Below are positions 48,558 to 59,777 of a DNA stretch of 64,000 nt, piece by piece; position 1 is the first letter of the stretch, and each line of letters starts with the position of its first letter. This stretch comes from Turritopsis dohrnii (Eukaryota; Cnidaria; Hydrozoa; Anthoathecata; Oceaniidae): the NCBI GenBank assembly GCA_027922465.2, contig BQMF02000024.1, positions 930,001-994,000 on the forward strand, written 5' to 3'. Made by a program: the position numbers and the translations under genes. A model generated the notes under the pieces. The model was not told where the DNA came from. It did no database searches and saw only the letters and a program-made list of their open reading frames with translations.

Positions 48558-51491
48558 TCACAACTCATCTGGAGTATTCAATCTGGAGAGTAGCAACTGA
48601 TTGTATTCAATCACACTTTTCACAGATTCAAACGAAACCGATGAGCCTGCAAACCAAATCTTTTTTTTCCCTTGCACGTCCAGAACACGCCATAAACTAC
48701 CATTAGTGATTTGCGCCGCAGAAAATCTTTCGAAGTAATCAAAAATCTGTTGCAAGCGAATGCGGACATTGTTGGATTTGAACGCAACCAAGTGCTCCTT
48801 CAACCGCTCGCTCAGCCGCTTGGCATCCGGATGATTTCTGCTATATTGATAAAACACAGACGATCGTTCTTCGTGGTTGCCATCATTACCGGTCTTTGTT
48901 TTTTCTTGCTCGTAATCATCTCCTTCAATCTTATGAAGGGCGGAATAGCTATCTCTTGACGCCCACACCGCCATATCATCTTTTTCTTGAATGTTGGTGT
49001 AAAACCAATCAATGGGGCTTTTGCTTCGTTTGGTATGCGTGGCGTCAACTAACGTGGTGGTATAGTAGCTTTTCACCATATCCGCAAACAACTGTTTTTC
49101 TACAGTCATTGAAATCTTTCCGTCGATTATCTGTAAGAGATGTTTCGGTGATGGCGTCCATACTAAGAAGTCAAAACTGCTGATTTTTGTCGGCCCATTT
49201 TTTATACCATAGTATAGGTAAATTTTCTCCCGGCTTCCGTGTATATCGCTTGCTGTATTATCGAGATAAACGGCGCGAATACTAGTATTAAATACAACTT
49301 GGATACCTGCTTGTTCTACCATAGATTTCCAAAGATTTTCAAATCCGTTTGATAGAATGTACAAGCCTAAACACAAAAAGTTAGCCTGAAAGCTTAATCT
49401 TAGTAGCTGACTGAATCAAGGACCACACCATACCTGTACAATGTTCATTCCTCAAAACCTTTATGGTGGAAATAGGGCTTAGATAAGACTTTGTCCACAT
49501 TATCATTAAAATGAAGTCATCATGATATAAAAATGAACGGAATTTCGTGAAGAAATGATATCCACTTTACGCTGTGGAGGTCTGGATTAAACACCTGGTA
49601 CACTATTGTCGGTAATAATTACATGAAACACCTTAGTAGCACACTTGCTTAGTAGTTAAAACAATTCTTCGTCTACCTCAGATGTTGCTACTACCACAGA
49701 TGCTGTTACTATCATTAACTATATCGCTGACGTACCTGAGTTTTTTTCACCATTCAAAACTTTTAAGACACTTGCCACTAAGGTTGGTGTATTCCACATC
49801 AAAGCATAAAGCGCTGGTACTTCATCTAAGTGTCCGTAACCTTGTAATGTGAAACTTGCAAGAAACAATCCTTGCAAATCCTCAAGTTCGTGTCTTATCA
49901 GATACTCCAGAAACGTGCCATTGATTATCTCCATAATGCGAGCTGATGGCTCACTCATTAACTCTCCTTCGTAGTGACCAAAATAAAGTTGATGCAGATT
50001 GATGTATTTTTTTATTTTTTCGATTAACATATGATGGAGAGCACTGATCTCCATACTTGGATATTTCATTTTTAATGATCTGAAAATATAAGATTTTAAC
50101 GGTGCGCCGTTTTTCAACAAATTACTCCAAACATATGCTGGCGGTGGCGAAATTAAGGTACTGTTAGTGAATTTCGTAAGGAGCGCCATAACGTTCTTTT
50201 CGTAATCAGGAGACACGTATACTGTGCCCATTTCATGCACAGCACCACGATGCCAAATCGATCTAGATTTTCCTCCTGAAAAATAAACCGAGACCTTTTG
50301 AGTTCAATAGGAATTGAATTCACATCAATAACGGAACTCTATGTATTCCATACAGTTTTTTAGCCGTCCATGAGTCCTTAGTACAAACGTCTCAATTAAA
50401 ATACTTAAGAAAACCCTGTCAACCCTAACCTAAGACAATGTGTTCGATGACATAAAAAAACCCTGGAATGGTTTTCAATCTTCATATTTGAGGATTTTTG
50501 GCTTTAATTGGTTGATTGGGATTATAAGGTTAAGATAATGGTCTGCAGCGAACAGCTTTTCAATATATTTATGGATTCTGGTTTTGGTGCTGATGTAAAT
50601 TTCTAAATAATTCGCTGAAAAAACTTCATCTCCCATTGGTTCACTCTCAAAGAAACCTCTCTCTCTCTCATTCGCCCACTCTCAACTACATAAACCGTAG
50701 GCAAAACCTGTCGAAAATATGTTGCATCCGTAAAAATAGTTTGAACTATAAAACTAAATATTCATTTCTATGGTAAAGTGATTGTAGAACTTGCTGTTCT
50801 ACGGTGATTGTTGATGTATTGACACATGCTTTTTAAATTAACATTAAATTACAAATAAGGAAAAGCGAGAATATCAAAAGAAGAAACGAAGACACTTCTT
50901 TACATTTATTCAAAAACAAAACAAGCGATCAGTAAACTGAGACGGAAAAGAATATTGTCGACTCAAAACATGAGAAACAGATCCTTGTGTCTATGACGTC
51001 AAAACATGAATATCCACGTTGTATATAGAAATTATAAAAATCTGTTAAGATGTAACTCTCTGAAAATTTCCCATCATATGGAGTACAGTATCATGTGGAG
51101 TACAGTATCATATGGAGTACAGTACCATATGAAGCATACTCAGTACAAAGCTTCTTGTTTTGTTAACGGTACCGTTTTGTCGTTGCTACGGCTAAAAGTC
51201 CGTCATATGTCGTCTGCAAGAAATAACTTTTAACGTACCTAATCGTGCGGTTTTTTCAAAGACATGTACGTTCTTGAAGCCGGCACTCTTCAACAAGTAC
51301 GCCATATGAATTCCGCTAGGGCCTGCTCCAATTATCCCGATTTTATCTTGTAATGACGTCGGCCCTTTAATTTCACCTTGATATATTTGTTGATATCCCT
51401 CCACCATTTCGTCGTCAATATCCGGCACTTTCATGCCGATTGAAACAACAACAAATGTAATTATGACGGCAATTGTGCCGGTAATCCACAT
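48558..51491 (-). CDS. FAD-dependent amine-oxidase-like oxidoreductase, membrane-anchored (3 exons, 533 aa)
   Basis: Exons (minus): 51491-51239, 50275-49736, 49366-48558; phases 1 and 1, total 1,602 nt. Residues 2-20 form a hydrophobic N-terminal anchor or signal. The FAD Rossmann motif is GIIGAGPSG (GxGxxG at 55-60), with Glu at the end of the second strand (HVFEK). The next exon opens GGKSRSIWHRGAVHEMG, matching the GG-motif and conserved block that follow in the amine oxidase/protoporphyrinogen oxidase fold. The C-terminus holds KIWFAGSSVSFESVKSVIE, the family's FAD-closing strand (usually FAGE...G..EGAI). The middle is divergent, so the substrate is unknown; animal proteins of this type are sometimes named after fungal beta-cyclopiazonate dehydrogenase. 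It transcribes in the same direction as the small secreted gene downstream. Confidence 0.78.
51063..51135. repeat. Three tandem copies of a 20-bp ATGGAGTACAGTATCAT unit
   Basis: TCATATGGAGTACAGTA and close variants repeat three times, followed by a partial copy. They lie in the first intron of the flavoprotein gene. Confidence 0.8.
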
Positions 51492-52573
51492 GACGAATTG
51501 TACTAAGCGGTCAAGTTACTTCTCCGAGAATGAAGAAGCTTTGTGATATCAAACTGATTTTGTTGTGATGATGTTATTCAAAAATTTGAAAAAAAATTTG
51601 AAAAAAAATTTGAAAAAAAATTTGAAAAAAAAAACTGTTTAAGAAGCAAACACGTTGCCTAGGTAACAAAAAATCTTCGATTTCTGTTGTTTTTTTTATC
51701 AGCTGTTAAATTAACACAGGTTTGTGATGGAGGTGTAGAAAAGAATCGAAAATATTTTGTGTATGGGTGACTAACCTTTGATGAATATCGGAAGAAAATT
51801 TTGATTTTTGTTGTCTCTTTAAACTTTAAACTATTGTCCAGTAACATTTTGAGGACCACATGACAATTCCAGAAAAAATAAAATAATTCACTCGTAAATA
51901 TTAAACTCTTGTTGTGTATATGATTCTAGTACCAGATATCTTATCGGGGATAATTTCGTCGTGGAAAAGTGACGAAATATTTGCTTCGTGACGAAAATTT
52001 TCCCCGACGAAACGTTTTGAAAAAGTGAAATTGATGAGAAAGTATTAGTAAAATTTTGCAAATTGACGAAATTTTCTCCAATAAGATGCCGTACACAATG
52101 CTGTTCTGACTTTTTACGACTTTTACGACGGAAAACAACATTTATGAGGGAAATGATTATTTTTCGGTTTGAAGTTACTATGACCGCTGTACCAACATTG
52201 AAGAATAACTGTTCTGTTTGCTTTGCACTTGAAATTTTTGAAATTTTGAAAATCTCTTGGGTTTTCAATGTTCTTAATTATTCCACAATGATAAGACGTT
52301 TCCATTCTTGAGTTCCAAAAAAACACAAAGCGGCACTAACGCAAGAATACCAGGAAATATTAGAGCATTTGGTATATCTTTAGTAATAGCATATCAATCG
52401 ACAAGGAATTCCACACTAATGTGAAGACCTCAGCAAGCAAAAGCAACAGGCTGAACGTGAACTAAATATTTGACGATAGGATGTCATCTGAACTCAAAAA
52501 CTGACCGGAAATTTCATTCATCTAACGACCTGTTTACCTTTAAAGTGTTCTTTTGATACTGGTCGTTATAAAG
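51492..52573. other. Spacer between flavoprotein gene and fucosyltransferase gene
   Basis: AT-rich. Contains four tandem AAATTTGAAAAAA words at about 51585-51630 and repeated GACGAAATTTT/AAAATTTCGTC words on both strands near 51957-52075, probably the remains of a foldback element. No gene is supported. Confidence 0.45.
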
Positions 52574-53722
52574 TTAAAACTTGATATCATTTGGTTCTCG
52601 GCATGATCCAAACCACTTCCTGATATCTTTATAATACTTTTCAGGCTCGTTTGGATTGTTAAGTTTCATGCACAGTGTACACCAGCCTAGCTCATTTGTC
52701 AAACAGTTCTGACCTTTCCGAAGTATTTTGAAATCTCGTTTCCATTCAAAATACTTTAAGTAACTCACATGATCCATATCGAGATGAAGAAGATATTCGG
52801 CTAGTTTTTGTGGATTTAAAAAGTTCTTTGTATGGATGTATGAACTTGGAGGAGCTAACCTCGAGTAGTTTCCATCTCCACGAACAACGGGAACAGTGTT
52901 TACCGTTAACAGCTTGAAAAACTTTTCGGTCACGTAATCTTTTGAAAAGCTATTTTCGAAGCTCAGATAGAACTTATAATTCCGACCAATCATCTTTAAG
53001 CATTTTCTTCGTTGTATACAAATATTTTTCTGATTGAATTTTTTTGCACATGCGCCGTAAACATGAACAGGAATATATTTTGATAATTCACGAACGTATT
53101 TAATTCTTTGACTTTGAGCTGCGCAATTCGAAACCATCCATGCAATCAGTTTATTTTTCGTTCGTAAGATATTTTTGAAATCAATATGGACTGTTTGGTT
53201 GCGTTTACAATATCGTCCATAATATGCAGGTATATCAGCGTCTGTTCTATATGTTTGCGTCCAATTAAATTTATCGTTCATCAAATTTATACTCGGCCAC
53301 AATCCGCATGGAGGTTCGGACTCATAAAACACCCACCGTTGTTGTTTTGATTTTTTCAACGTGTAATTTTGCAGACCAGCCGCGACATGAAACAAAATTG
53401 CATCAGCCGTTGAATTTTTTGTTTTGTCATCAGTGACAACGCAATTGGATACTTTACATCCCATTTCTAGAAAATCTACTTGTGGTTCCCTCCTAAATCC
53501 CCAATTTTCCATACCATATCTGGCATTCCATACCAGAATTGTCTTTTCTCTACTGTTATTGACCGCAATATCGACCACGGTAGCCTTCTTTGGCTTTTCT
53601 TTGTACGAAACAACAACAGGTTTGTGAAGTGAGGTTGGTACGTTTTGATATTCCTGGAGGTAAATGATGATGACGACAGCAAAACATACGACAGCTATGA
53701 AAGTGTTTCTTACGTCCATCAT
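52574..53722 (-). CDS. Alpha-1,3-fucosyltransferase-like GT10 enzyme, copy A (382 aa, single exon)
   Basis: Type II Golgi enzyme expected to move fucose from GDP-fucose to GlcNAc in glycans. The first ATG in frame is at 53722 (an in-frame TTG further up is not used here). Residues about 7-23 (TFIAVVCFAVVIIIYL) form the signal-anchor, followed by a short stem. The catalytic part shows GT10 marks: WMVSNCAAQSQRIKYV, HVYGACAKKF, and the family signature FYLSFENSFSKDYVTEKFF followed by NTVPVVRGDGNY and PPSSYI. A Cys-rich end (WCTLC...GSC) supplies the usual C-terminal disulfides. Length is typical. It is head-to-head with copy B, 3.8 kb away. Linkage specificity cannot be read from the sequence. 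Confidence 0.9.
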   Translation of the reverse strand: MMDVRNTFIAVVCFAVVIIIYLQEYQNVPTSLHKPVVVSYKEKPKKATVVDIAVNNSREKTILVWNARYGMENWGFRREPQVDFLEMGCKVSNCVVTDDKTKNSTADAILFHVAAGLQNYTLKKSKQQRWVFYESEPPCGLWPSINLMNDKFNWTQTYRTDADIPAYYGRYCKRNQTVHIDFKNILRTKNKLIAWMVSNCAAQSQRIKYVRELSKYIPVHVYGACAKKFNQKNICIQRRKCLKMIGRNYKFYLSFENSFSKDYVTEKFFKLLTVNTVPVVRGDGNYSRLAPPSSYIHTKNFLNPQKLAEYLLHLDMDHVSYLKYFEWKRDFKILRKGQNCLTNELGWCTLCMKLNNPNEPEKYYKDIRKWFGSCREPNDIKF

Positions 53723-55007
53723 CTGTTTGGTAAACGTCTTTAGAACACGTCGCGTCAATAAAAATGTCGGTTCTAAACATCACGGCGTCACAACACATCA
53801 TCGGCACAATTTCCCATTAAAAAATCACAAGAACTTCAGAATTCATAATAAAAATTGCAGACATGCATTATTCAGAATTTTAAAATTAAATTTTCTTTAG
53901 TATTCATTGAAGTATTCAATCATTTAGAAACTGATACATTTTTGTTGAAACACATGAAATTTTAATTCGAAAAGCTTGTGAGAATTGTTAAATTGTCACT
54001 AGTTTCGATTTTCCATGTGACAAGCCGTGTCACTGTCGCACGCTTGCATAGAATGTCACGTGAGTGTTAATAATGCATAAGATGAAAGCAACCATAGTAA
54101 ATCAGTAACCGGTTTTCAATTGTGCACTGTTTTATTAGTGGTCTGGGTTTTTACGATCTGATCCAGCAGATTGTTTTTCTCCCTTTGCTTTCCCTTTGTG
54201 ATTTCAAAAGACTCTGACAGCTTTAAAATAAAGAGTTAAATAAACGGATTTATAAAAAGGTCTTTCTGGTGATGTAATTTTTGCAGGAAATGGAAAAATA
54301 GAAAACGAGAAAATCGAAAAATAAGTATGGAAAAACTCATTAAGTTTTAATAACGATCAATTTAGTTACATTCTAAATAACTTTGACTACAAGGAATAAT
54401 TATTGCTTTAATCATTCTGAAAAGTGTTACGGCAAACTGCGCATGATCATTGTAGAACATAATTTAAAAAGGTTCCAAAAGCACTCTTGAGGAAGTAACT
54501 CTAATCCATAAAAGCAAACAAAACAGCCATCGATATCATAAATAATTGCTATAAAATTCCATTCATATCAACACCGCAAAAAGCGCCCTTTAAAAATAAT
54601 AGATCAGCGATAATTGAAAGTGAATTTGTTTCTACTGCAATAATAAAACTTCTTGAATGGAAGAGTTCAAGAGGCCGAATTCATCCCTCACTTAAACCCT
54701 TCATCTGTTTTGACTCAAAGTAATGGTAAAACGCCTCATTTTGGATTTGAGACAAGTAAATATACATGTGTAGAAGGATAAATATAAGTTTGACGACTGG
54801 AGAGTCATGGAGAAATATTTGGAAAGGGATACTTTCATATCTCTGTTTGATTTAAACTAATTTTATTGGAATTTTCATAGCAATTAGATGGAAATATGAG
54901 GAACCTTGTTTTCACTGCTCTACTTTGATTTAACGTCTGCCTCATTCATGTTTAGTAAAGCAATGAAATAAGGGTAGAAACAATTTGTATTTCTGTGTAT
55001 TTGGACG

Positions 55008-55250
55008 ATGGTTTGGGTGTTGCAAACTCCTATGAAACTTGTTTCATTGCAAACAGCGAAAAAAGAGTCCTCAAAAAGATGTTATTTGGTTGGGTGTAAG
55101 CACAGCCTTGTTACAATTCCTCAGATGAGAGGAATTATCTTTATTGTCGATTGTATTATGCAAGCGATTGAAAACTTGTCATATTCGACAGCGAGATCTT
55201 TAGCGAAGGTGTGCGGTAGAATAGCTTCTGCTAAATTTGTGGTAAAATAA
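55008..55250 (+). pseudogene. Probable retroelement reverse-transcriptase fragment
   Basis: An 80-codon frame ends in LSYSTARSLAKVCGRIASAK, which resembles the ARxLAKxxGRIxS block that follows the polymerase core in Gypsy/DIRS-type reverse transcriptases. The preceding LVGCKHSLVTIPQMRG fits the region just before it (WLG...xxIPxxR). No catalytic YxDD part or terminal repeats are visible, so it is a truncated relic. Recognition is from family pattern memory. Confidence 0.42.
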
Positions 55251-55894
55251 ATAATTCAACTAAAAATTAGAAGCTTGTACAAAATTATTGCTGTTCAAAT
55301 GTGTTGGCATTCTCGAGTACATTTTACAACATAGAATGATGATGACAATACTGTCGAAAAGCTTTGCTTAAATTTTTTGCTTTTTTTGTTTTTGTTTGAT
55401 TAACATGGCGAATATTATTCAATGATTCTCGAGTAAGTTTGAAAGAAAGAGGTTCTGCTAAAGTATGTAGCAAAATATTGGAAACAAAAATTTTAACTGC
55501 ATATAATCATCAGGATAGTTTTTAAATAACCAGAAACACCGTTTTTCCACCTTTTCAATGATGTAGATTTGATTAAATTGAAAAAGCAGAAGAAGAGAAA
55601 ATCGAAAAAATAAGCTCAGTATATTTTTAACGATCAATTAAGACAAAAGTTAACAGACGTATCTTTTTAGAAATAATTAATTAGTTAAATAAATTAATTA
55701 ATTAATTTATTTATTAATTTACTTTATAAGCGCTGTTACAATCACATCTAACCAATGTAGAGACCAAATATAATTCGTGGAGTTGAATTCGTTTGCAAAA
55801 ACTTGATAATTGTGTACATGTTTCTAAGACTTCAACAACATTTTGAAAATGAAGGTGTTGTCAATTTGATTGAAATTTTATTCCTTATCAAGGC

Positions 55895-56245
55895 TATAAG
55901 AGCAGACACTCGTGAATAAAGGAGGGTTTGCAATGATTTTATCTTTATATTGATAATATTTTGGTGTGATTTATTTTAGAGACACATTCAGAAACTTTGT
56001 ACAGAGGACAAAAGTAAACAAATGAGCAGAAAATTCAATCTTGAGCGTGTATCGAGGTTCAGTTTTCCACAAAAGAAAATATAGATCTGACAGATAACTC
56101 TTGAATAATAAAGGGGAGATTGTAAAATTCGTGTGGTGTTGTTTAATTTTATCTTTGTATCGATAACATTTTGGTGTGGTTTATTTTGGAGACACATTCA
56201 GAAACTAGTATGTGGAGAGGACAAAAGTAAAAAAATGAACAGTGA
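55895..56245. repeat. Direct duplication of about 130 bp, copies 210 bp apart
   Basis: GATAATATTTTGGTGTGATT at about 55951 and GATAACATTTTGGTGTGGTT at about 56163 begin matching stretches. Both continue GAGACACATTCAGAAACT and GAGGACAAAAGTAAA. The copies differ by several substitutions and a short insertion. Confidence 0.75.
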
Positions 56246-57271
56246 AGAAGATTCTCATGAAATAATGTTTGGGATGAAGAGCTTACTCAAATTTTTAAAA
56301 TGCTTTGTGCGTGTTATAAATATAAATCAGAAGAACCCATTGACACTTGAAAAAAACTTTTGATATAAGACGTGATATGCAAAAGTTTTTAAAAGGTTTT
56401 TTAAAATTTGCACAATTTCATCTTTATTAAAGTCTTTCTCGAGCGTCGAGTGTCAATTGCATACTAATATACTTAAAATAATGCTTGCTGAAAATGTTCA
56501 CTACTCTGGTATACTGAAAAGGATTTGTAGCATATACGAAATCAATGTATAGGTTTTTCCCTAACAACTGGTTGACTGAAATGGTTGGATTAGTTTCAAG
56601 GTTGCAGCATCTTGAGCGAAGTTGCGGAAAGCCTTATGCCTGTTAAGCTTATAGCTTTTATCATTTTGGGATTAAGGAAGGTCGTTCGTCACATTGACAG
56701 TAAATGGTTAGGAGTTCTTGTATTGAAAAAATAATTTGTGTTTGTGAGATGTTTTTTTCGGAATACTTGAATTTAATTTAATAGATTTTCATTCTAGTTT
56801 TTTGAAAATAACTCTCTTTTTTTCCTAATTTGTTTATGTTACACATAATGTTTTGGCTGTCAGGGCATCTTGTTTTATTTACTTTATAATTGATGATCAT
56901 AATTTATGATTTCTTCATTATTTAACAAGCATAAAGATTGGTTCATATATCGCAATGTTTCAAATTCTCATGTTTTTCACCAGCGCAGATTCATATAAAA
57001 AAAGACCATATTGCTTGTCATCTTGTTGTTATTCGATGTGCTTTAAATAAAAATATCGCCGTAGATGATCGTTTTTGGAAGCTCATAGAGTTGGTAAAGC
57101 ATGATGACAAGACAACGGTACCCTTGCTAATGCTACTTCCCGTCTTAGAATTCCTTTAGTTATGTTCGATTTCACTTTAAACAAACCAGACAGTCCCAAA
57201 TGACAGCTATTACAAAACTCAACATCGTCTACAAAAAGCAACAAAAGCTTCCCGACATTACACATATGCAA

Positions 57272-57357
57272 AACCAAGGAAATTTTAGCATAGAATGGAA
57301 GATATGCTAGACGAAATTGGGGTTTCAGTTGAAGCCTTACAAAGACTTCATATGAAA
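57272..57357 (+). pseudogene. Decayed fragment of a GT10 fucosyltransferase gene
   Basis: About 86 bases align without long gaps to 57727-57812 of copy B, the part encoding ILAWNGRYGRQNWGF and SRKPYKDF. Shared runs include GAAATTGGGGTTT and GACTTCAT-like words. Roughly three quarters of bases match, a single-base deletion is present and the frame is interrupted. Nothing before or after aligns visibly, so only this fragment survives. Confidence 0.55.
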
Positions 57358-57567
57358 AACCGTAGCATAGTTGATTCAATTATTTTATATTTCTTTTACA
57401 GATTCAATGATTGAATACTATACAAAAATTCGCTATATTTCAATAAAATAAAACCGAAACTTATAAAATCACAACTTATTTCTTGGATATACCACGACAG
57501 AAATAGCTTCCAATTAAAAGAATTGCATAAAGTTATATCTTCTGCATCACTTCATAAAATATCTGGA

Positions 57568-58698
57568 ATGATTACAGACATCGTAAGGAAAGTGAAAGCC
57601 ACTGCAATACTTCTTGCAATTTTCAGCGTTATTTATTTACAATTTGGAAGAGTTCCACTTAATCAGGATCGTTTCCGTCTTTTACTTGAATCAACAAACC
57701 CTTCTCTTTATAGCAGGTATGGGACACCAAAGATAATCCTAGCTTGGAACGGTAGATATGGTCGACAAAATTGGGGTTTTAGTCGAAAGCCTTATAAAGA
57801 CTTTATCGAAATGGGTTGCGATGTGATAAACTGTGTTATGACTGATGATAGACAACAACTTGCAAAGGCTGATGCTGTGATGTTTCACGTAGTCGGTGGC
57901 TTGCAAGATCATCCGAAAACAAAAGAGAAACACCAACGTTGGATATTTTACGAGTCAGAAGCTCCTTGTGGAGCATGGGATGACATACTTCATATGAACG
58001 ATAAATTTAATTGGACGCAAACATATAGAACAGACGCTGATATACCTGCATATTATGGACGATATTGTAAACGCAACCAAACAGTCGATATTGATTTCAA
58101 AAATATCTTACGAACGAAAAATAAACTGATTGCATGGATGGTTTCGAATTGCGTAGCTCAAAGTCAAAGAATTAAATACGTTCGTGAATTATCAAAATAT
58201 ATTCCTGTTCATGTTTACGGCAGATGTAACAGTTATTTCAATCAGCAACATTTCTGCACTGACAGGGAAGCATGCCTAAAAGTGATTGAAGAAAATTATA
58301 AGTTCTATTTAAGTTTTGAGAATAGTTTCTCGAAAGATTATATCACGGAAAAGTACTTTAAAATGCTATCCATTAACACAATTCCAGTAGTACGAGGAGA
58401 TGGTAACTACTCAGCACTTGGACCACCAAAATCGTTCATTAATACTCAAGACTTCAACAGTCCAAAACAACTTGCAAATTATCTTCTTCATCTAAATGAG
58501 AATCAATCTGAATATGTCAAATATTTAGAATGGAAGAGAAAATTTAAAAGTGTTGCTCTTGATACAGAAAAATGTGCTGATGCACCGACAGAATGGTGCA
58601 CATTGTGCAAGAAACTGAATAATCCAAATGAACCAATGAAACATTATGAAAATATTCGAGAATGGTTTGGATCATGCACAATACCAAATGATTTGTAA
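57568..58698 (+). CDS. Alpha-1,3-fucosyltransferase-like GT10 enzyme, copy B (376 aa, single exon)
   Basis: Paralogue of the gene at 52574-53722. The first ATG in frame is at 57568; the frame upstream is open but only offers TTG. Residues about 11-26 (ATAILLAIFSVIYLQF) form the type II signal-anchor. Marks: ILAWNGRYGRQNWGF, HQRWIFYESEAPCG, WMVSNCVAQSQRIKYV, HVYGRC, then the GT10 signature FYLSFENSFSKDYITEKYF, NTIPVVRGDGNY and PPKSFI, and a Cys-rich end (WCTLC...GSC). The two proteins are alike end to end, but residues 143-218 are encoded by DNA nearly identical to copy A. Both copies keep all family motifs, so both are probably active Golgi enzymes. Confidence 0.9.
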   Translation: MITDIVRKVKATAILLAIFSVIYLQFGRVPLNQDRFRLLLESTNPSLYSRYGTPKIILAWNGRYGRQNWGFSRKPYKDFIEMGCDVINCVMTDDRQQLAKADAVMFHVVGGLQDHPKTKEKHQRWIFYESEAPCGAWDDILHMNDKFNWTQTYRTDADIPAYYGRYCKRNQTVDIDFKNILRTKNKLIAWMVSNCVAQSQRIKYVRELSKYIPVHVYGRCNSYFNQQHFCTDREACLKVIEENYKFYLSFENSFSKDYITEKYFKMLSINTIPVVRGDGNYSALGPPKSFINTQDFNSPKQLANYLLHLNENQSEYVKYLEWKRKFKSVALDTEKCADAPTEWCTLCKKLNNPNEPMKHYENIREWFGSCTIPNDL

Positions 58699-59496
58699 AG
58701 TCATGGCGAACGTTACCTGAAAAAAAACCGATCTTGTCAAATATACATTTAGTGTGAAGATGTGTACTTACACGCAAAAGATTTTCGGAAATGTTTACTG
58801 GCGAACATTTTTCCATTTAAAGATGGCATTTACAAAACAATTGATATGCTACATTTCTTAACTTATTAGCATTTGTATATCTGAAATTGTTACTGCTAAA
58901 AATTTTGGAAATTGCATTTACTTTCTAAATCTGATTCTCTGTTCCTGTGAATATTCTTGCTATTCCATGTAATCAGTGTTCACATAGGGAAATCATTTTA
59001 CCCTTCTGGCTTATTCACTCCACTTGTCTTCTCAATTAATGAGCCAGGAGAGCACCATCTTCCACAAACACCTCGCGGAAAAGATTGCCACAAAGTGAGG
59101 AAAGAGATATGAAAGAGTAATGTCGTGGATGAGATGTAAGCTGTCCTTTGTCATTATGCGATCTGCCTTGCTATGTTTAAGGGGTAGTCGCGTCATAAAA
59201 GTAAACGTGGAAGCTGCTGAATAATGTAACTACAACTAATGTTGAGTTGCTTGCATAGTTCATAGATCTCAGCAGCATCCTGAGAAGAAATGAAGTGTTT
59301 CCAGTTTAGTCAGTTTCATTTATCTGGCTTTCATTGTTTAGATTTACCAAAGTTCCAAAGGCTCCCCTAGTCTAGACATTCTTGAACGTGTTAAAGAGAA
59401 GATTGCATTGTGTTTGTGTTATAAATCACATTCATGTGGTTTGTTTTAAAGATGAAAGTATTCATAAAAAGGATGTATAGAAAAAGCAAGTTCCCT
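58699..59496. other. 3' flank of fucosyltransferase copy B
   Basis: No intact gene. Holds a transposable-element coding relic (59050-59222, listed separately). Nothing else is recognisable. Confidence 0.5.
59050..59222 (+). pseudogene. Relic of a mobile-element coding region
   Basis: One frame reads FHKHLAEKIATK, a stop codon, then GKRYERVMSWMRCKLSFV and IMRSALLCLRGSRV. This resembles the C-terminal tail (RCKLSF...RSAxxCxRGSR) seen at the end of many retroelement proteins in invertebrates and fish. The in-frame stop and lack of other domains show it is dead. The exact element class is not known to me. Confidence 0.42.
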
Positions 59497-59777
59497 AATA
59501 CCGTATTTCCTCTAATAAACACCGCACTTATAGCCGAACATTTGTAATAAACACCGCCCTCTAATAAACGCCGCTTTCTAATAAACGCCGCTTTCTAATA
59601 AACGCCGCACCTTGGAATTTTTCATTTTGTAATAAACGCCGCCCTCTAATGAACGCCGCCCCCTATTAAACGCCGCATCCAAAAAGGATAAGGAAGCGTT
59701 ATTGCTTAAGTTTGTTTCTGTCCAATTTTTCAATTTGTAATAAACGCCGCGGCGTTTATTAGGGGAAATACAGTATT
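59497..59777. mobile_element. Foldback element with TACCGTATTTCC ends and AATAAACGCCGC repeats
   Basis: The left end AATACCGTATTTCCTCTAAT (then AAACACCGC) is the near-exact reverse complement of the right end (GCGGCGTTTATTAGGGGAAA then TACAGTATT). Inside are about seven tandem copies of CTAATAAACGCCGC-type words. It is non-coding and about 280 bp. The right half has the palindrome CGCCGCGGCG. Confidence 0.75.

Larger units (their letters stand above)
53723..57263. other. Shared 5' region between the two head-to-head fucosyltransferase genes
   Basis: Holds no intact gene. It contains a retroelement fragment (55008-55250), a 130-bp direct duplication (55895-56245), and a pair of related stretches near 54300-54365 and 55590-55645 (both with GAAAATCGAAAAA and TAACGATCAATT). 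Promoters of both enzymes are expected here. Confidence 0.5.

Noticed and set aside
48711..49183. Plus-strand frames opposite the flavoprotein gene
   Set aside because: They overlap its last coding exon in antisense and have no family signal.
53723..53758. Extension of fucosyltransferase copy A to an upstream in-frame start
   Set aside because: The upstream codon is TTG. The first ATG at 53722 leaves a short cytoplasmic tail and signal-anchor, as expected for type II Golgi enzymes.
57523..57567. Extension of fucosyltransferase copy B to 57523
   Set aside because: That position is TTG; the ATG at 57568 is the first proper start.
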